Shown piece after piece: positions 8,230 to 16,632 of a DNA stretch of 64,000 nucleotides; position 1 is the stretch's first letter, and each line of letters starts with the position of its first letter. The stretch lies in contig NZ_CP019286.1 of assembly GCF_000226975.2 (NCBI RefSeq), forward strand, positions 62,001-126,000. The letters run 5' to 3'. Below the pieces are notes generated by a model. That model had not been told where the DNA came from and made no database searches. It was given only the letters and a program-made list of their open reading frames with translations. The position numbers and the translations under genes are program-made. The DNA is from Halobiforma lacisalsi AJ5 (GTDB lineage Archaea > Halobacteriota > Halobacteria > Halobacteriales > Natrialbaceae).

Positions 8230-8751
8230 GACACCATCGGTCTGATAGCCTCGAACGGCGTCGTGGGTCACGGTCGGGGCGTTCACGGCCCCCGATGCCT
8301 GCCGTCGCACCTTCCGAACAACGGGAAGGCTGTTGAGAGCAGTCTGTTTTTGGTCGCTCGGGTCGCGGTCCTCGAGGATGCCTGCAAGTCGTTCCGGGAG
8401 GTCGTCGCGGTAGAGCAGGTACCTGCCCCAGTCACTCTGAGGATCGTCGACGTCGGCTTGATCGGCGAGCATTTCGTCCCGGTTGTCGATCGCTGGCGTG
8501 GTCGGCACGTAACAGAACTCACAGCCGTGACGACAGTCCGTCGCGACGGTGACGACGTGGTCTCAGATATTGAGGTGGTGGTCTTACTCGTTAGTCTGTC
8601 GAGGATCCATGTCCACAGGAGTCCTTTGTGCTCAGTGGCAGTCCCGGTCGTCGCATCCGATCGCCCTGTCAATGACCCTGGAAACGAGCTGGGAGCCCTT
8701 TCCGCTTTTTTGTCCCTTTTCTTTGGCCTTCTCGCGGCTCTCAGCACTCAT
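8230..8751 (-). pseudogene. Decayed radical-SAM gene (SPL-like family)
   Basis: From the ATG at 8751 a single frame runs through a basic N-terminus (MSAESREKAKEKGQKSGKG) and includes VATDCRHGCEFCYVPTT, where CxxxCxxC is the radical-SAM [4Fe-4S] motif. Then comes the conserved-looking stretch SDWGRYLLYRDDLPERL. Three in-frame stops occur before the Cys motif (after residues reading DRDCH, RQTNE and HHLNI). The similarity fades after LEDRDPSD and the rest is missing, next to the IS remnant. Intact relatives are much longer. The gene is dead. Confidence 0.72.
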
Positions 8752-8901
8752 ACCGTTCTATACGAGGTATAATCCGAATAGTACTGCGCCAGCGTGGATG
8801 GCCACTAATCGGCGTGATCACTATTCATGGGCCTGTATAGCCGAGAACGAGATAGTGAAATTAGTCCTGAAGACGAGTGACGGTCCCAACGACAGGCTGG
8901 A

Positions 8902-9450
8902 TCAGCGCTGCTCAGCACTGATCGCGGCCTCGGTCGCCGTCGCCAGCGCCTCGTAGTAGGGCTCGTGTGTCTCCACCCTGACAGCCTCGAGGAACTCCCC
9001 GGTCCACTGGCGGAGGTGTTCGTCGAGGAACTGTTCGCAGGCGTCGACCTCCCCGCGCTCGAGCAGGTGCGCGGCGAACTCGAGTTCGGTCGCGATGTGG
9101 TCGGGCAGGTCGGGCCAGTCCGGCTCGAGGCCCAGATCGTAGGCGCGATACCACTCGACGGCCGCGCGGGTCGTCGGCCCCAGCACGTCGCCGTCGTCGC
9201 GATAGACGCTCTCGTAGGGCGGACACGGTGGGTCACCGGGACCGACGAACAGCCGTGCGTGTTCCGTCCGAAGGCCCGTAACGTCCGTAGTTGCGGTCGA
9301 GGAGTCGACCTCCTCGAGCAGTTCGGTCGTCACCGCGTCGACCACGTCAGCGGTCGGTTGCCGCCAGCAGCGGGCCAGCATCGCGTAGCCGGTGGCCAGT
9401 TCCGCGGCCGCGGGTTCCGTTTCCGCCCGTTCGGAACGCACGCCACTCAT
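8902..9450 (-). CDS. TorD/DmsD-family molybdoenzyme chaperone
   Basis: 182 residues, nearly all helical. It holds the family motif PPYESVYRDD (~77-86) and the second conserved stretch LPDHIATELEFAAHLLERG (~112-130). TorD-type chaperones bind the Tat signal of the Mo catalytic subunit and hold export until the cofactor is in place, which fits the Tat signal on the catalytic subunit upstream. It is last in the operon; its ATG overlaps the stop of the NrfD gene by 4 nt. The 150 nt between its stop and the radical-SAM pseudogene show nothing. Confidence 0.88.
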   Translation of the reverse strand: MSGVRSERAETEPAAAELATGYAMLARCWRQPTADVVDAVTTELLEEVDSSTATTDVTGLRTEHARLFVGPGDPPCPPYESVYRDDGDVLGPTTRAAVEWYRAYDLGLEPDWPDLPDHIATELEFAAHLLERGEVDACEQFLDEHLRQWTGEFLEAVRVETHEPYYEALATATEAAISAEQR

Positions 9451-10823
9451 CGGCGATCACCGTCCGTTCCGTCGGCGACGTAGCCGCCGTCCGCGACGGC
9501 CGCGTCTGGCGGTGTTTCCGCGTCGGGGTCGCTCGCCTCGTCTCGCGCGGCGGGCATGGGCTTGCGGCCGCCGGGCTGGACGGGCAGGAACCGCAGGCCG
9601 AGCGTGACGATCAGCGCACCGACAGCGACGATGCCGAGCGTCACCAGCAACTCGATCAGCGTCGGCGTGTAGCTGCCGACCGTCGCCCAGACGTCGGAGC
9701 CGATGCCCGTGTAGTCAGTACCGGTCGTAACACCGGGGGAGGCGTCGATGTTCAGGTCACGGTAGCCCGTGAAGATCAGGTACACCCCCTCGAAGAGGAT
9801 GCCCACGATCGCCGCGACGCTGGCCGCGAAGACGACGCCCACCTTCCGCCGCCAGGACGGCACCGCAAGCAGGGCGATCGGCACCGCGCCGCCGACGACC
9901 GTCCACAGCCAGAAGTGGACCGTGTCGCCGACCAAAAAGGCGCTCGTGATCGACCAGAACTCGAAGTTCGCGGCCCACGCGTGGGGCAGCCGCTCGGCAG
10001 CCACCAGGTAGACGACGTGGACTGCGACGAAGATGCCGAGCACCTTCCCGAGTTCCGGCACCAGTTCGCGAGGCATCCGGAACCGCGTGACTCGGTCGAC
10101 GACGATCGCCGTCACCAGCAACAGCGCCAGTCCAGACACCAGCGCCTTCATGATGAACATCGGCGCGACCAGCGGGTTGAACCAGTCGCCGCGGCCGATC
10201 TGGGTCGCGAAGATCCAGCCCGTCACCGAGTGCAACGCGATCGCCAGCGGCATCGCGACGGCGGCCGCCCAGAAGGCGAGCTTTCGGTCGCGCTCGCGGC
10301 CTGCGGGAGTATCCTCGACGCCGAACGCCAGTTGCGACCCCATCTTCGCGAGGTCGCGCCGGGTCAACAGCCAGAGGTAGCCCACGTTGAACAGCCCATA
10401 GAGGAGCACGATCCCGAAGTCCCAGACCATCGGTGACCGGAAGTCCGGCGAGGTCAGGAACCCGGTGACGCGACTCGGCTTGCCCAGGTCCGGCAGGATC
10501 AACAGCCCGGCGACGACGATACAGCCCAGGCTCACCAACACGCCCAGCGCCGCCAGACTGTCGTAGCGCTTCGAGTGGAAGAACTTCGGCGCACTCGAGA
10601 TGATCAGGCCGCCGGCCGAGAGGCCGATGAAGAAGACGAACAGCATGATGTATAGCCCCCAGGAGAAGACGTTGTCCATGCCGGTGACGGCGAGTCCGCG
10701 GCTAAGCTGGTAGCCCCAAGCGGCGAGGCCCGCGACGATGACGATCCCCAGCAGAGCGAGCCACGCTTTCCCTCGGGTGCCGAACTGCGGGACGACGACA
10801 CCGGAATCCCGTTGGGTGCTCAT
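9447..10823 (-). CDS. nrfD: NrfD/PsrC-type membrane anchor subunit
   Basis: 458 residues with about ten transmembrane helices, beginning with WLALLGIVIVAGLAAWGYQL (~20-40) and FSWGLYIMLFVFFIGLSAGG (~54-73, the conserved NrfD segment). The Gly/Ser-rich helix pairs are typical of the quinol-binding anchor of complex iron-sulfur molybdoenzymes. It would pass electrons from menaquinol to the Fe-S subunit. The acidic C-terminal tail (~425-458) is cytoplasmic or extracellular. It overlaps both neighbours by 4 nt, showing translational coupling. Confidence 0.9.
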   Translation of the reverse strand: MSTQRDSGVVVPQFGTRGKAWLALLGIVIVAGLAAWGYQLSRGLAVTGMDNVFSWGLYIMLFVFFIGLSAGGLIISSAPKFFHSKRYDSLAALGVLVSLGCIVVAGLLILPDLGKPSRVTGFLTSPDFRSPMVWDFGIVLLYGLFNVGYLWLLTRRDLAKMGSQLAFGVEDTPAGRERDRKLAFWAAAVAMPLAIALHSVTGWIFATQIGRGDWFNPLVAPMFIMKALVSGLALLLVTAIVVDRVTRFRMPRELVPELGKVLGIFVAVHVVYLVAAERLPHAWAANFEFWSITSAFLVGDTVHFWLWTVVGGAVPIALLAVPSWRRKVGVVFAASVAAIVGILFEGVYLIFTGYRDLNIDASPGVTTGTDYTGIGSDVWATVGSYTPTLIELLVTLGIVAVGALIVTLGLRFLPVQPGGRKPMPAARDEASDPDAETPPDAAVADGGYVADGTDGDRR

Positions 10824-11557
10824 TCGCTCTCACCTCCGTCGGTTGCGACACCGTCAGGGTTGCCGACTTCCTTCTTCTCGGTCCCCTCGAGTTCGTTTCC
10901 GTGTCGCTTCCGACCGGGGGTCATGTCGCCACGAACGTAGTAGGTGTTGGGGTCGGTCTCTAGCTCCTCGAGGAGTTGATCCGTTTCGTACTTGTTGATG
11001 TACCGCGAGACGGTGCTTTCCTCGTCGTCGAGGTCGCCGAAGATCCGGGCGTCGGCTGGGCAAGCGACGGTACAGGCTGGATCGAGGTCCTCCTCGACCC
11101 GGTGGCTACAGAACGTACACTTCTCGACGACGCCCTGTTCGCGCTGCTCGACGTTGCCCGTGCCCTCGGCAGGGAGCGTCTCCGGCTCGTCGTAGTTGAA
11201 CACCCGCGCGTTGTACGGACAGGCGCTCATGCAGTAGCGACAGCCCATGCACTTGTCGTAGTCGATCGCGACGATGCCGTCGTCGCGCTTGTAGGTCGCG
11301 TTGACCGGGCACACCTTTACGCAGGGTGCGTTCTCACAGTGCTGGCACGCCATCGGCAGGTGGTTCATCGAGAGTGTTCCGTCCCGGCCGTCTTCGGGGT
11401 ACTTGCCCTCCGGCGTATCCATCGAATCCCCGCCCTCGGTGAGGATCCGGTTCCACTGCTGGTCAAGCGAGACGTTGTTCTCCTGGCTACAGCTCACGGC
11501 ACAGGCGTGACAGCCGATACACCGCTCCAGATCGATTACCATTCCGTAGTTCGTCAT
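10820..11557 (-). CDS. 4x[4Fe-4S] electron-transfer subunit (DmsB/PsrB-type)
   Basis: 245 residues holding four ferredoxin-type Cys clusters: CIGCHACAVSC (~15-25), CQHCENAPCVKVC (~72-84), CMGCRYCMSAC (~105-115) and CTFCSHRVEED...CTVAC (~148-165). All sixteen Cys needed for four [4Fe-4S] clusters are there. It links the NrfD anchor to the catalytic subunit. Loss of no cluster suggests function. The last 45 residues are charged and poorly conserved. Its start overlaps the stop of the catalytic gene. Confidence 0.93.
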   Translation of the reverse strand: MTNYGMVIDLERCIGCHACAVSCSQENNVSLDQQWNRILTEGGDSMDTPEGKYPEDGRDGTLSMNHLPMACQHCENAPCVKVCPVNATYKRDDGIVAIDYDKCMGCRYCMSACPYNARVFNYDEPETLPAEGTGNVEQREQGVVEKCTFCSHRVEEDLDPACTVACPADARIFGDLDDEESTVSRYINKYETDQLLEELETDPNTYYVRGDMTPGRKRHGNELEGTEKKEVGNPDGVATDGGESE

Positions 11558-14052
11558 TGTGCATCACCTTCGCTGGGGTAGTCGCCGAGCCAGTCGGCTG
11601 ACTCGGGATCGGTGTACATGCTCGTGTCCACGTCGGGCGCGGGTTCGATCTCCGCACGGACGTCGTAGAACGCAAACGTCGGCGCGAGATCGTTGACTTC
11701 CATGTGGGTGAGGTCCTGCAAGCTTCCCTCGACGAAGTCCTCGGCCCACCAGCCCTGATCGATGTTGATCAGGCCCGGCTGCATGCCCTCGTTGTACTCG
11801 GCGCGCACGACGACCTCGCCGCGATCGTTGTAGACGCGGACGTAGTCGCCCTCGTCGATCCCGCGTTCCCGGGCATCGGACGGGTGGACGTCGAGGGTCG
11901 GCTCGGGGTTCATCTTCCGGACCATCGCGTTGTCGGCCCACTGGGAGTGAATCCGCCACTTCGAGTGCTTCTGCATGAACATCAGCGGATACTCGTCGGC
12001 GAGTTCGTGGTCGTCGGTGGTCCGGTCCTCGATCGGACGTGGGAGATCGAGGACCGTTCCCTCGTCTTCGACGGGCTGGTCCTCGTCGTAGATCTCGATG
12101 CGGCCGGTGTCCGTCGGGAACGGATCCTGGTACTTGATGACGTCCACGTCGATTCTGACGTTCCCCTTCTCGCGCAGTTCGTCGAAATCGAACCGGTCGT
12201 CGTTCGACGCGATCTCCTCCAGTTCGGCGCGCTTATCGTTCAGGAACAGGTCGTCGTATCCCAGCTTTTCCCCGAGGTCGTTGATGATGTAGTAGTCGTC
12301 ACGGGCATCCCACAGCGGATCGTGGGCCTTGGTCCGATACGAGATGTGCGGATGCGACCCCCAGGCGTCGGTGATGTCCTCTCGCTCGAACCAGTGGGCC
12401 GCTGGCAGGAGAATGTCCGCGTGCTGGACCGTCGGGGTCCGGTGGATGTCGGCCATCGCGAACATGTCGACGTTCTCGAGCAGGTCCATCCAGCGCTGGC
12501 GATCCGGGAACTGGTTGACCAGCATGTTCGACTCCATCCCGTAGATCGCCTTGATCGGGTACGGCTCCCCGTTCTCGAGCGCGTCCGGAACCTCGTGCAT
12601 CCGCAAGGATTGAGCGCCTTCGGCACCCTCGGGGCTCCCGTAGTCCCCGCTCGAGAGCGAAGCGCCCAACGGGTGCTGGGCGTGAATAGTGCCGGATTTC
12701 CCGTAGTCGCCGGTCAGCGCGAGCAGGATCGCGTACGTCTGCCCGAACACGTGACCGTACTTGTACCGGCCAAGCGCGTAGCTCGAGGCGATTCCGCCGG
12801 GACCTCGAGTTGCTAACCACCGAGCGGCGGTTCGAATGTCCTCCGCATCGAGTTCCGCGACGTCGGCGACGGCTTCGGGTGAATACTCCTGGACGTGGTC
12901 CTCGAGCAGCGTCAGCCCCGTCGTCGCTTCGATGCCGTCGACCTCGTACTGGCCGAACAGTTCGACGTCGGCGTAGGTATCGGGCTCGAGCGGAACCGGC
13001 TCGCCGGTTTCGGAGTGGACGCCGACGACGCGATCGTCGTCGCTACCGTCGATATCGCCCATCCGGAGCAGTTCCCCGGTATCGTCCCGGACGAGCGCGC
13101 CGGCGGTCGTTCGCTCCCGGAGGAACTCCGCGTCGTAGATCCCCTCGGTGAGCACCTCGTTGATCATTGCGAGCGCGAGGTGCGTGTCCTTCCCGGGCTT
13201 GATCGGCAGCCAGAGGTCGGCTTTCGCGGCCGTCGTCGTGTAGACGGGATCCACGACGACGAGTTTGGCCCCGCTTTCCATCGCATCCAGAACCTTCGAA
13301 GCGTCGTTCTGGAACTGGCTCGCCAGCAGGTCGGAGCCCCAGACGATGATCGTGTTCGCATTGACCCAGTCCTCGGACTCGTTCGTCGGGGGCAGGAAGT
13401 ACCCGTACCCGGTAACGCGGTTGAATCCGATACCGACGTTGGAGTCGATCGACCACCCCTGCTGGGTGCCGCCGAACATCGACGCAAGTCGGCCGAAGAT
13501 CGTCGTCCCCATTCCGTTATCGCCGGACCCCGTGTGGAAGAAAACGCTCTCGGGGCCGTATTCCTCACGAACCCGGAGCATCTCCTCCGCGACGTAGTCG
13601 AGTGCCTCGTCCCAGGACACCTGTTCGAACTCGGCACCCTCGCCCCGACCCTCGGGGTTCGGATCGCCTGGCGACCAGTCGCTACGCACCATCGGGTACT
13701 TCAGCCGTTTCGGGCTGTAGACCCGCTGGACGTGGGACTGACCCAGAAGACATCCACGCCGGTACTGCTCGTCGTCGGTCATCTGGGGTTCGACGAACTT
13801 GATCTGACCATCCCTGACGTGGACGTTGAGCGGGCACTTCCCGCGACAGTTCGGTGCACACGCCGTATTGAGGACCTGCGTTTCGTCGAACAACCCGTCG
13901 ACGGATCCGCTCGTTGCGTCTCGAGTGAGCGAGTCGAGCGTTTGCTTGCCGCCGATCCCCAGCACCCCGGCGGCTGCTCCAGCCGAGAGCAATACGGACC
14001 GTCTGCTCACTCCTGATTCAGTCCGCTCTTCCTGCTTACTCATCGTCGTCAC
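11554..14052 (-). CDS. DMSO-reductase-family molybdopterin catalytic subunit
   Basis: 832 residues. A Tat signal (SRRSVLLSAGAAAGVLG, ~16-32) sends it outside the cell. The [4Fe-4S] motif is CAPNCRGKC with RRGC about 40 residues on. Other family blocks are VSWDEALDYVAEEM, HTGSGDNGMG, IVWGSDLLASQ, and a C-terminal dinucleotide-binding domain from ~690 (PTLDVHPSDARERGIDEGDYVRV). The family reduces DMSO, TMAO, polysulfide, tetrathionate or oxyanions as respiratory acceptors; the substrate cannot be told from sequence. It follows a small gene with which its start overlaps. Confidence 0.9.
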   Translation of the reverse strand: MTTMSKQEERTESGVSRRSVLLSAGAAAGVLGIGGKQTLDSLTRDATSGSVDGLFDETQVLNTACAPNCRGKCPLNVHVRDGQIKFVEPQMTDDEQYRRGCLLGQSHVQRVYSPKRLKYPMVRSDWSPGDPNPEGRGEGAEFEQVSWDEALDYVAEEMLRVREEYGPESVFFHTGSGDNGMGTTIFGRLASMFGGTQQGWSIDSNVGIGFNRVTGYGYFLPPTNESEDWVNANTIIVWGSDLLASQFQNDASKVLDAMESGAKLVVVDPVYTTTAAKADLWLPIKPGKDTHLALAMINEVLTEGIYDAEFLRERTTAGALVRDDTGELLRMGDIDGSDDDRVVGVHSETGEPVPLEPDTYADVELFGQYEVDGIEATTGLTLLEDHVQEYSPEAVADVAELDAEDIRTAARWLATRGPGGIASSYALGRYKYGHVFGQTYAILLALTGDYGKSGTIHAQHPLGASLSSGDYGSPEGAEGAQSLRMHEVPDALENGEPYPIKAIYGMESNMLVNQFPDRQRWMDLLENVDMFAMADIHRTPTVQHADILLPAAHWFEREDITDAWGSHPHISYRTKAHDPLWDARDDYYIINDLGEKLGYDDLFLNDKRAELEEIASNDDRFDFDELREKGNVRIDVDVIKYQDPFPTDTGRIEIYDEDQPVEDEGTVLDLPRPIEDRTTDDHELADEYPLMFMQKHSKWRIHSQWADNAMVRKMNPEPTLDVHPSDARERGIDEGDYVRVYNDRGEVVVRAEYNEGMQPGLINIDQGWWAEDFVEGSLQDLTHMEVNDLAPTFAFYDVRAEIEPAPDVDTSMYTDPESADWLGDYPSEGDAQ

Positions 14053-14296
14053 CCCCCTCGAGCGGCCGGTCGTCGACGCCGAACTCCTCGAGGACGGCGT
14101 CGTGATATTTCTCGTGGAACTCCGCTTCCGACATGCGACCCGCGCTGACCCGCACGGCGTCCCTGCTCATCTCCTTGCCGAGGTCCGTATCGTACGGACT
14201 CTCCTCGAGGAGGTCATCGGCCGTCTCCTCCCAGACCGCGGGATCGACGCCGGCGGCGTCCTCTTCGATCGGTTGCTCGTCGTCTGATGTTCCCAT
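14036..14296 (-). CDS. Small acidic protein heading the molybdoenzyme operon
   Basis: 86 residues, strongly acidic, with a central helix motif RMSEAEFHEKYHDAVLEEFG and flanking Asp/Glu-rich ends. I do not recognise a family. It is the first gene of the operon and its 3' end overlaps the start of the catalytic gene by 17 nt, so the two are translated together. A role in maturation or as a small subunit is inference from position only. Confidence 0.6.
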   Translation of the reverse strand: MGTSDDEQPIEEDAAGVDPAVWEETADDLLEESPYDTDLGKEMSRDAVRVSAGRMSEAEFHEKYHDAVLEEFGVDDRPLEGGDDDE

Positions 14297-14358
14297 CGTC
14301 GGCTCACCGTTCGTGGATAGCGGTCCTCGGCCGGAACCCCCGGCGGCAAACAGTTCAC

Positions 14359-14371
14359 ACTTTTATATGAG
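14359..14371 (-). promoter_or_regulatory. Likely promoter of the molybdoenzyme operon
   Basis: On the minus strand the sequence CATATAAAAG forms the best TATA-like box in the gap, about 65-75 nt before the first start codon (14296). That would leave a 5' untranslated region of about 40 nt. The rest of 14297-14552 shows a near-palindrome (TGATGGGTCGAA...TTCGACCCATCA at 14439-14479) that could be an operator or terminator. Confidence 0.4.
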
Positions 14372-14552
14372 GGTCGGTATCGGAACTGGATATCAGAGTT
14401 GGTTGTAATCACAGCTAGTGGCGGTCCAAGCCTGAACTGATGGGTCGAATCCGCTCGTGTGGGCCGGTTCGACCCATCAGTCGACGGTTGGAACGGTACT
14501 AGATTCGGGAACGACCGAAAGGACTAGTAGGCCCGACTACAATTTTGTTCCT

Positions 14553-14771
14553 ATGGCCACCAGTTCGAATACTCCAAGCAACACGATCAGAGAGTCAGAT
14601 ACACGTGATATTCCCGAAAGTCGATCCTACGATGAGGAAGCGATTAAAGAATTAGACCAAGCGCTCGAGGAGGCCCTCGAAGCTGCCGAAAATGCAGATC
14701 ACGAGTACTTGACTCACCTATTGGAATGCGAACTCTCGTCACTCTATTACGAACAAAAACTCGGAGTCTAA
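14553..14771 (+). CDS. Small acidic helical protein, unknown
   Basis: 72 residues from the ATG at 14553 (an earlier in-frame start at 14457 adds residues with no protein character). The C-terminal half is a predicted long helix (EEAIKELDQALEEALEAAENAD). I do not recognise a family. It stands 51 nt before a winged-helix gene on the same strand. Confidence 0.5.
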   Translation: MATSSNTPSNTIRESDTRDIPESRSYDEEAIKELDQALEEALEAAENADHEYLTHLLECELSSLYYEQKLGV

Positions 14772-14822
14772 TACGTCGATCAGTCGCCAATCTTTTTGTG
14801 TATTCACTAACAAGTAGCTTTC

Positions 14823-15149
14823 ATGACGGGTTTGGATCCAGAGAAGCTCGAGACCGTGAAAGAACTACTTCTGGAACACCGCGGCCGAGACAATCCAATC
14901 TCCTCCAGAGAGATCAATGAGGTAATCGAAGTCGATAGTGTCGGCTCGTTTCCGAAAACGCGAAAATATGTCCGTCAGGTACTCTACGAAGAGGAGATTC
15001 CAGTTGCTTCCGGCAGCAACGGGTACTACGTGATCGAGGATCAAGACGAACTCGAAGAGGAAATCAGTAGCATTGACCGCCGAATCGGGATATTGCTGAA
15101 CGGCGTGTTGCCGTTCGTCGAGCTGCGATCAACTGGAGTGACGAAATAG
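14823..15149 (+). CDS. Winged-helix-like DNA-binding protein
   Basis: 108 residues. Residues ~6-65 have an HTH look (LETVKELLLEHRGRDNPISS, REINEVIEVDSVG) followed by a beta wing (IPVASGSNGYYVIED) and a short helix (LEEEISSIDRRIGILL). It may regulate itself and the HEPN-like gene that begins 31 nt after its stop, on the same strand. Similar small wHTH proteins are found in haloarchaeal mobile regions. Confidence 0.55.
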   Translation: MTGLDPEKLETVKELLLEHRGRDNPISSREINEVIEVDSVGSFPKTRKYVRQVLYEEEIPVASGSNGYYVIEDQDELEEEISSIDRRIGILLNGVLPFVELRSTGVTK

Positions 15150-15180
15150 AAGGAATCAACGTCGACGATATCTAGCCTAT

Positions 15181-15711
15181 ATGTTTGAGACAACCGATAT
15201 CGAGAAAAGATTACTCGACAGACTCCCCCATCGTATATCCCGAGCAAATTGGATCGAAGAAATGCGACCCGAGGTCAGAGCCCTGACTAGTGGGTCGCTA
15301 GTTGGCGTCGAAAACGCGGAAGGTGCGTTCATAGATGGGCACTACTTTGCATCGTTCTTGGCGGCAACAGCCACTATTGAGCAAATCCTTCGCGAGCAAC
15401 TCCCGGACAGTTCCGACTACTATTACTTCTCTACAATCGTTACTGAAGCAGAGGAACAGGACCTTCTCGGCTCGGAGGCTGCTGCTCGGTTTTCAGATCT
15501 CCACGAGCTTCGAAACGCCCACGTCCACTATCGCGGTGAGAAAGGGCCGAGTGACCCCGCAGAGAGTATGCTCGAGCGCTCGACGGGAGCTAACGAACGC
15601 CCCAAGCGGATTGTGAAGGAGGATGCAGAACTTGCCCTCCAGTGCCTCTACGAAGTTCTAGAGATCGCCAAAAAGGACATTCCTGATGGAGCACTGCCTG
15701 GTGAGAAGTGA
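15181..15711 (+). CDS. HEPN-like protein (possible RNase)
   Basis: 176 residues, mostly helical. The segment LHELRNAHVHYRGE (~120-133) holds R-x4-H, the active-site pattern of HEPN ribonucleases, in a helix preceded by IEQILREQL and followed by a second helix ELALQCLYEVLEIAKK. HEPN RNases act in toxin-antitoxin and abortive-infection systems; the upstream wHTH gene could be a partner. The ATG at 15181 has a cctatatg box next to it but a weak TATA upstream. The HEPN call rests on one motif and predicted helices. Confidence 0.5.
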   Translation: MFETTDIEKRLLDRLPHRISRANWIEEMRPEVRALTSGSLVGVENAEGAFIDGHYFASFLAATATIEQILREQLPDSSDYYYFSTIVTEAEEQDLLGSEAAARFSDLHELRNAHVHYRGEKGPSDPAESMLERSTGANERPKRIVKEDAELALQCLYEVLEIAKKDIPDGALPGEK

Positions 15712-15754
15712 CGGCTGGTACCCACAGAGAAGGTCTGTGTGGGGATTGGGGAGG

Positions 15755-16450
15755 TTATCCGGCGCTGTACTCGAGTCCAGCGGGCGGCTTCACGACGATC
15801 TCGGTTTGGGGTTCGTCTTCGGCCTCCTGGATCACGTGCTCGACGGACTCCTTGTTCGCGGGGAGATCGCGCTCGCGTTCGGCGACCATGAATACGAACG
15901 AGCGGCGGAGGTACGGCACCTTCTTTCGGTACTTGCGCAGTTGGGAGAGCAAGCGTTCGCGGCTGTTGTAGTTGCCCGCGAGTTTGACCTCGGTGAGGTA
16001 GTTGCGATCGTCGTGGGCGTGGCTGACGAGCAGGTCGATACTACTGCGGCCGAACGTGGCTTCTTGCGTGATCTCGTACGGGAGGTCCGCGAGTTCGTAC
16101 TGGAGCGCCTGGTAGCATTCTGAGCTGATCCAGCGTTCCCTGACGGCGCGGCCGTCCCTGTAGCCGGCACAGGGAGAGATCGTGAGGTCTTCTAAAGTGT
16201 GGCGAATGCAGGTCGTCGCTCGTTCGGGCCCGTTGGATTCGAACTCGTCGCGGAGGAACTCGACGAGGTCCTCGTAGGTGAGCTCGCCGTCATCGATCGA
16301 GCGTTTCAGTGAGTTGCGGAGGCGGTCGACGAAGGCGGTTTTGTTGCCGTCGTACTCGGTGACCTGTGGGCAGTGGGTGCGGCGCAGAGAGCGGAGTTCG
16401 GCGACCGTCAGTGTCCGGAGGATCTGTTTGAGTGGGCCCGCTCGAGGCAT
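15755..16450 (-). CDS. PD-(D/E)XK-like protein beside CRISPR array 1
   Basis: 231 residues from the ATG at 16450 (MPRAGPLKQIL...); a start at 16576 would add 42 unconserved residues. The N-terminal ~1-60 looks SAP-like (LRTLTVAELRSLRRTHCPQV). The C-terminal half has FGRSSIDLLVSH and YLTEVKLAG, an ID-x(n)-ExK pattern seen in PD-(D/E)XK nucleases, then LLSQLRKYRKKVPYLRRSFV. It may be a nuclease linked to defence. It converges with the HEPN-like gene and lies 182 nt from the trailer end of array 1. A broken copy of its 3' end is at 7287. Confidence 0.6.
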   Translation of the reverse strand: MPRAGPLKQILRTLTVAELRSLRRTHCPQVTEYDGNKTAFVDRLRNSLKRSIDDGELTYEDLVEFLRDEFESNGPERATTCIRHTLEDLTISPCAGYRDGRAVRERWISSECYQALQYELADLPYEITQEATFGRSSIDLLVSHAHDDRNYLTEVKLAGNYNSRERLLSQLRKYRKKVPYLRRSFVFMVAERERDLPANKESVEHVIQEAEDEPQTEIVVKPPAGLEYSAG

Positions 16451-16632
16451 CTTGGTTGTGGGTGGTTGTGGTTGGAAAAAGTAGGTGTCGGAATGGGGTG
16501 GGCAGGACTGTCTTGAGATGGGTCGAAGTATATTTTCAGAAGAAAAACAGAGAAATGGCTCTGGTCTATTCTTCAATTCCAGAAAGCCTGACTAAACTGA
16601 GGGTCGACATAGTGATCTCAATCCGGCGATCG

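Noticed and set aside
8805-9236. Extra minus-strand frame near the TorD gene.
   Set aside because: Wrong phase relative to the recognisable TorD chaperone and Arg/Ser/Thr-rich shadow composition.
9291-14016. Long plus-strand open frames opposite the molybdoenzyme operon (for example 9291-10436, 11704-12816, 12895-14016).
   Set aside because: They mirror GC-rich coding on the minus strand, are Arg- or Val-rich without domains, and overlap the clearly recognised subunit genes.
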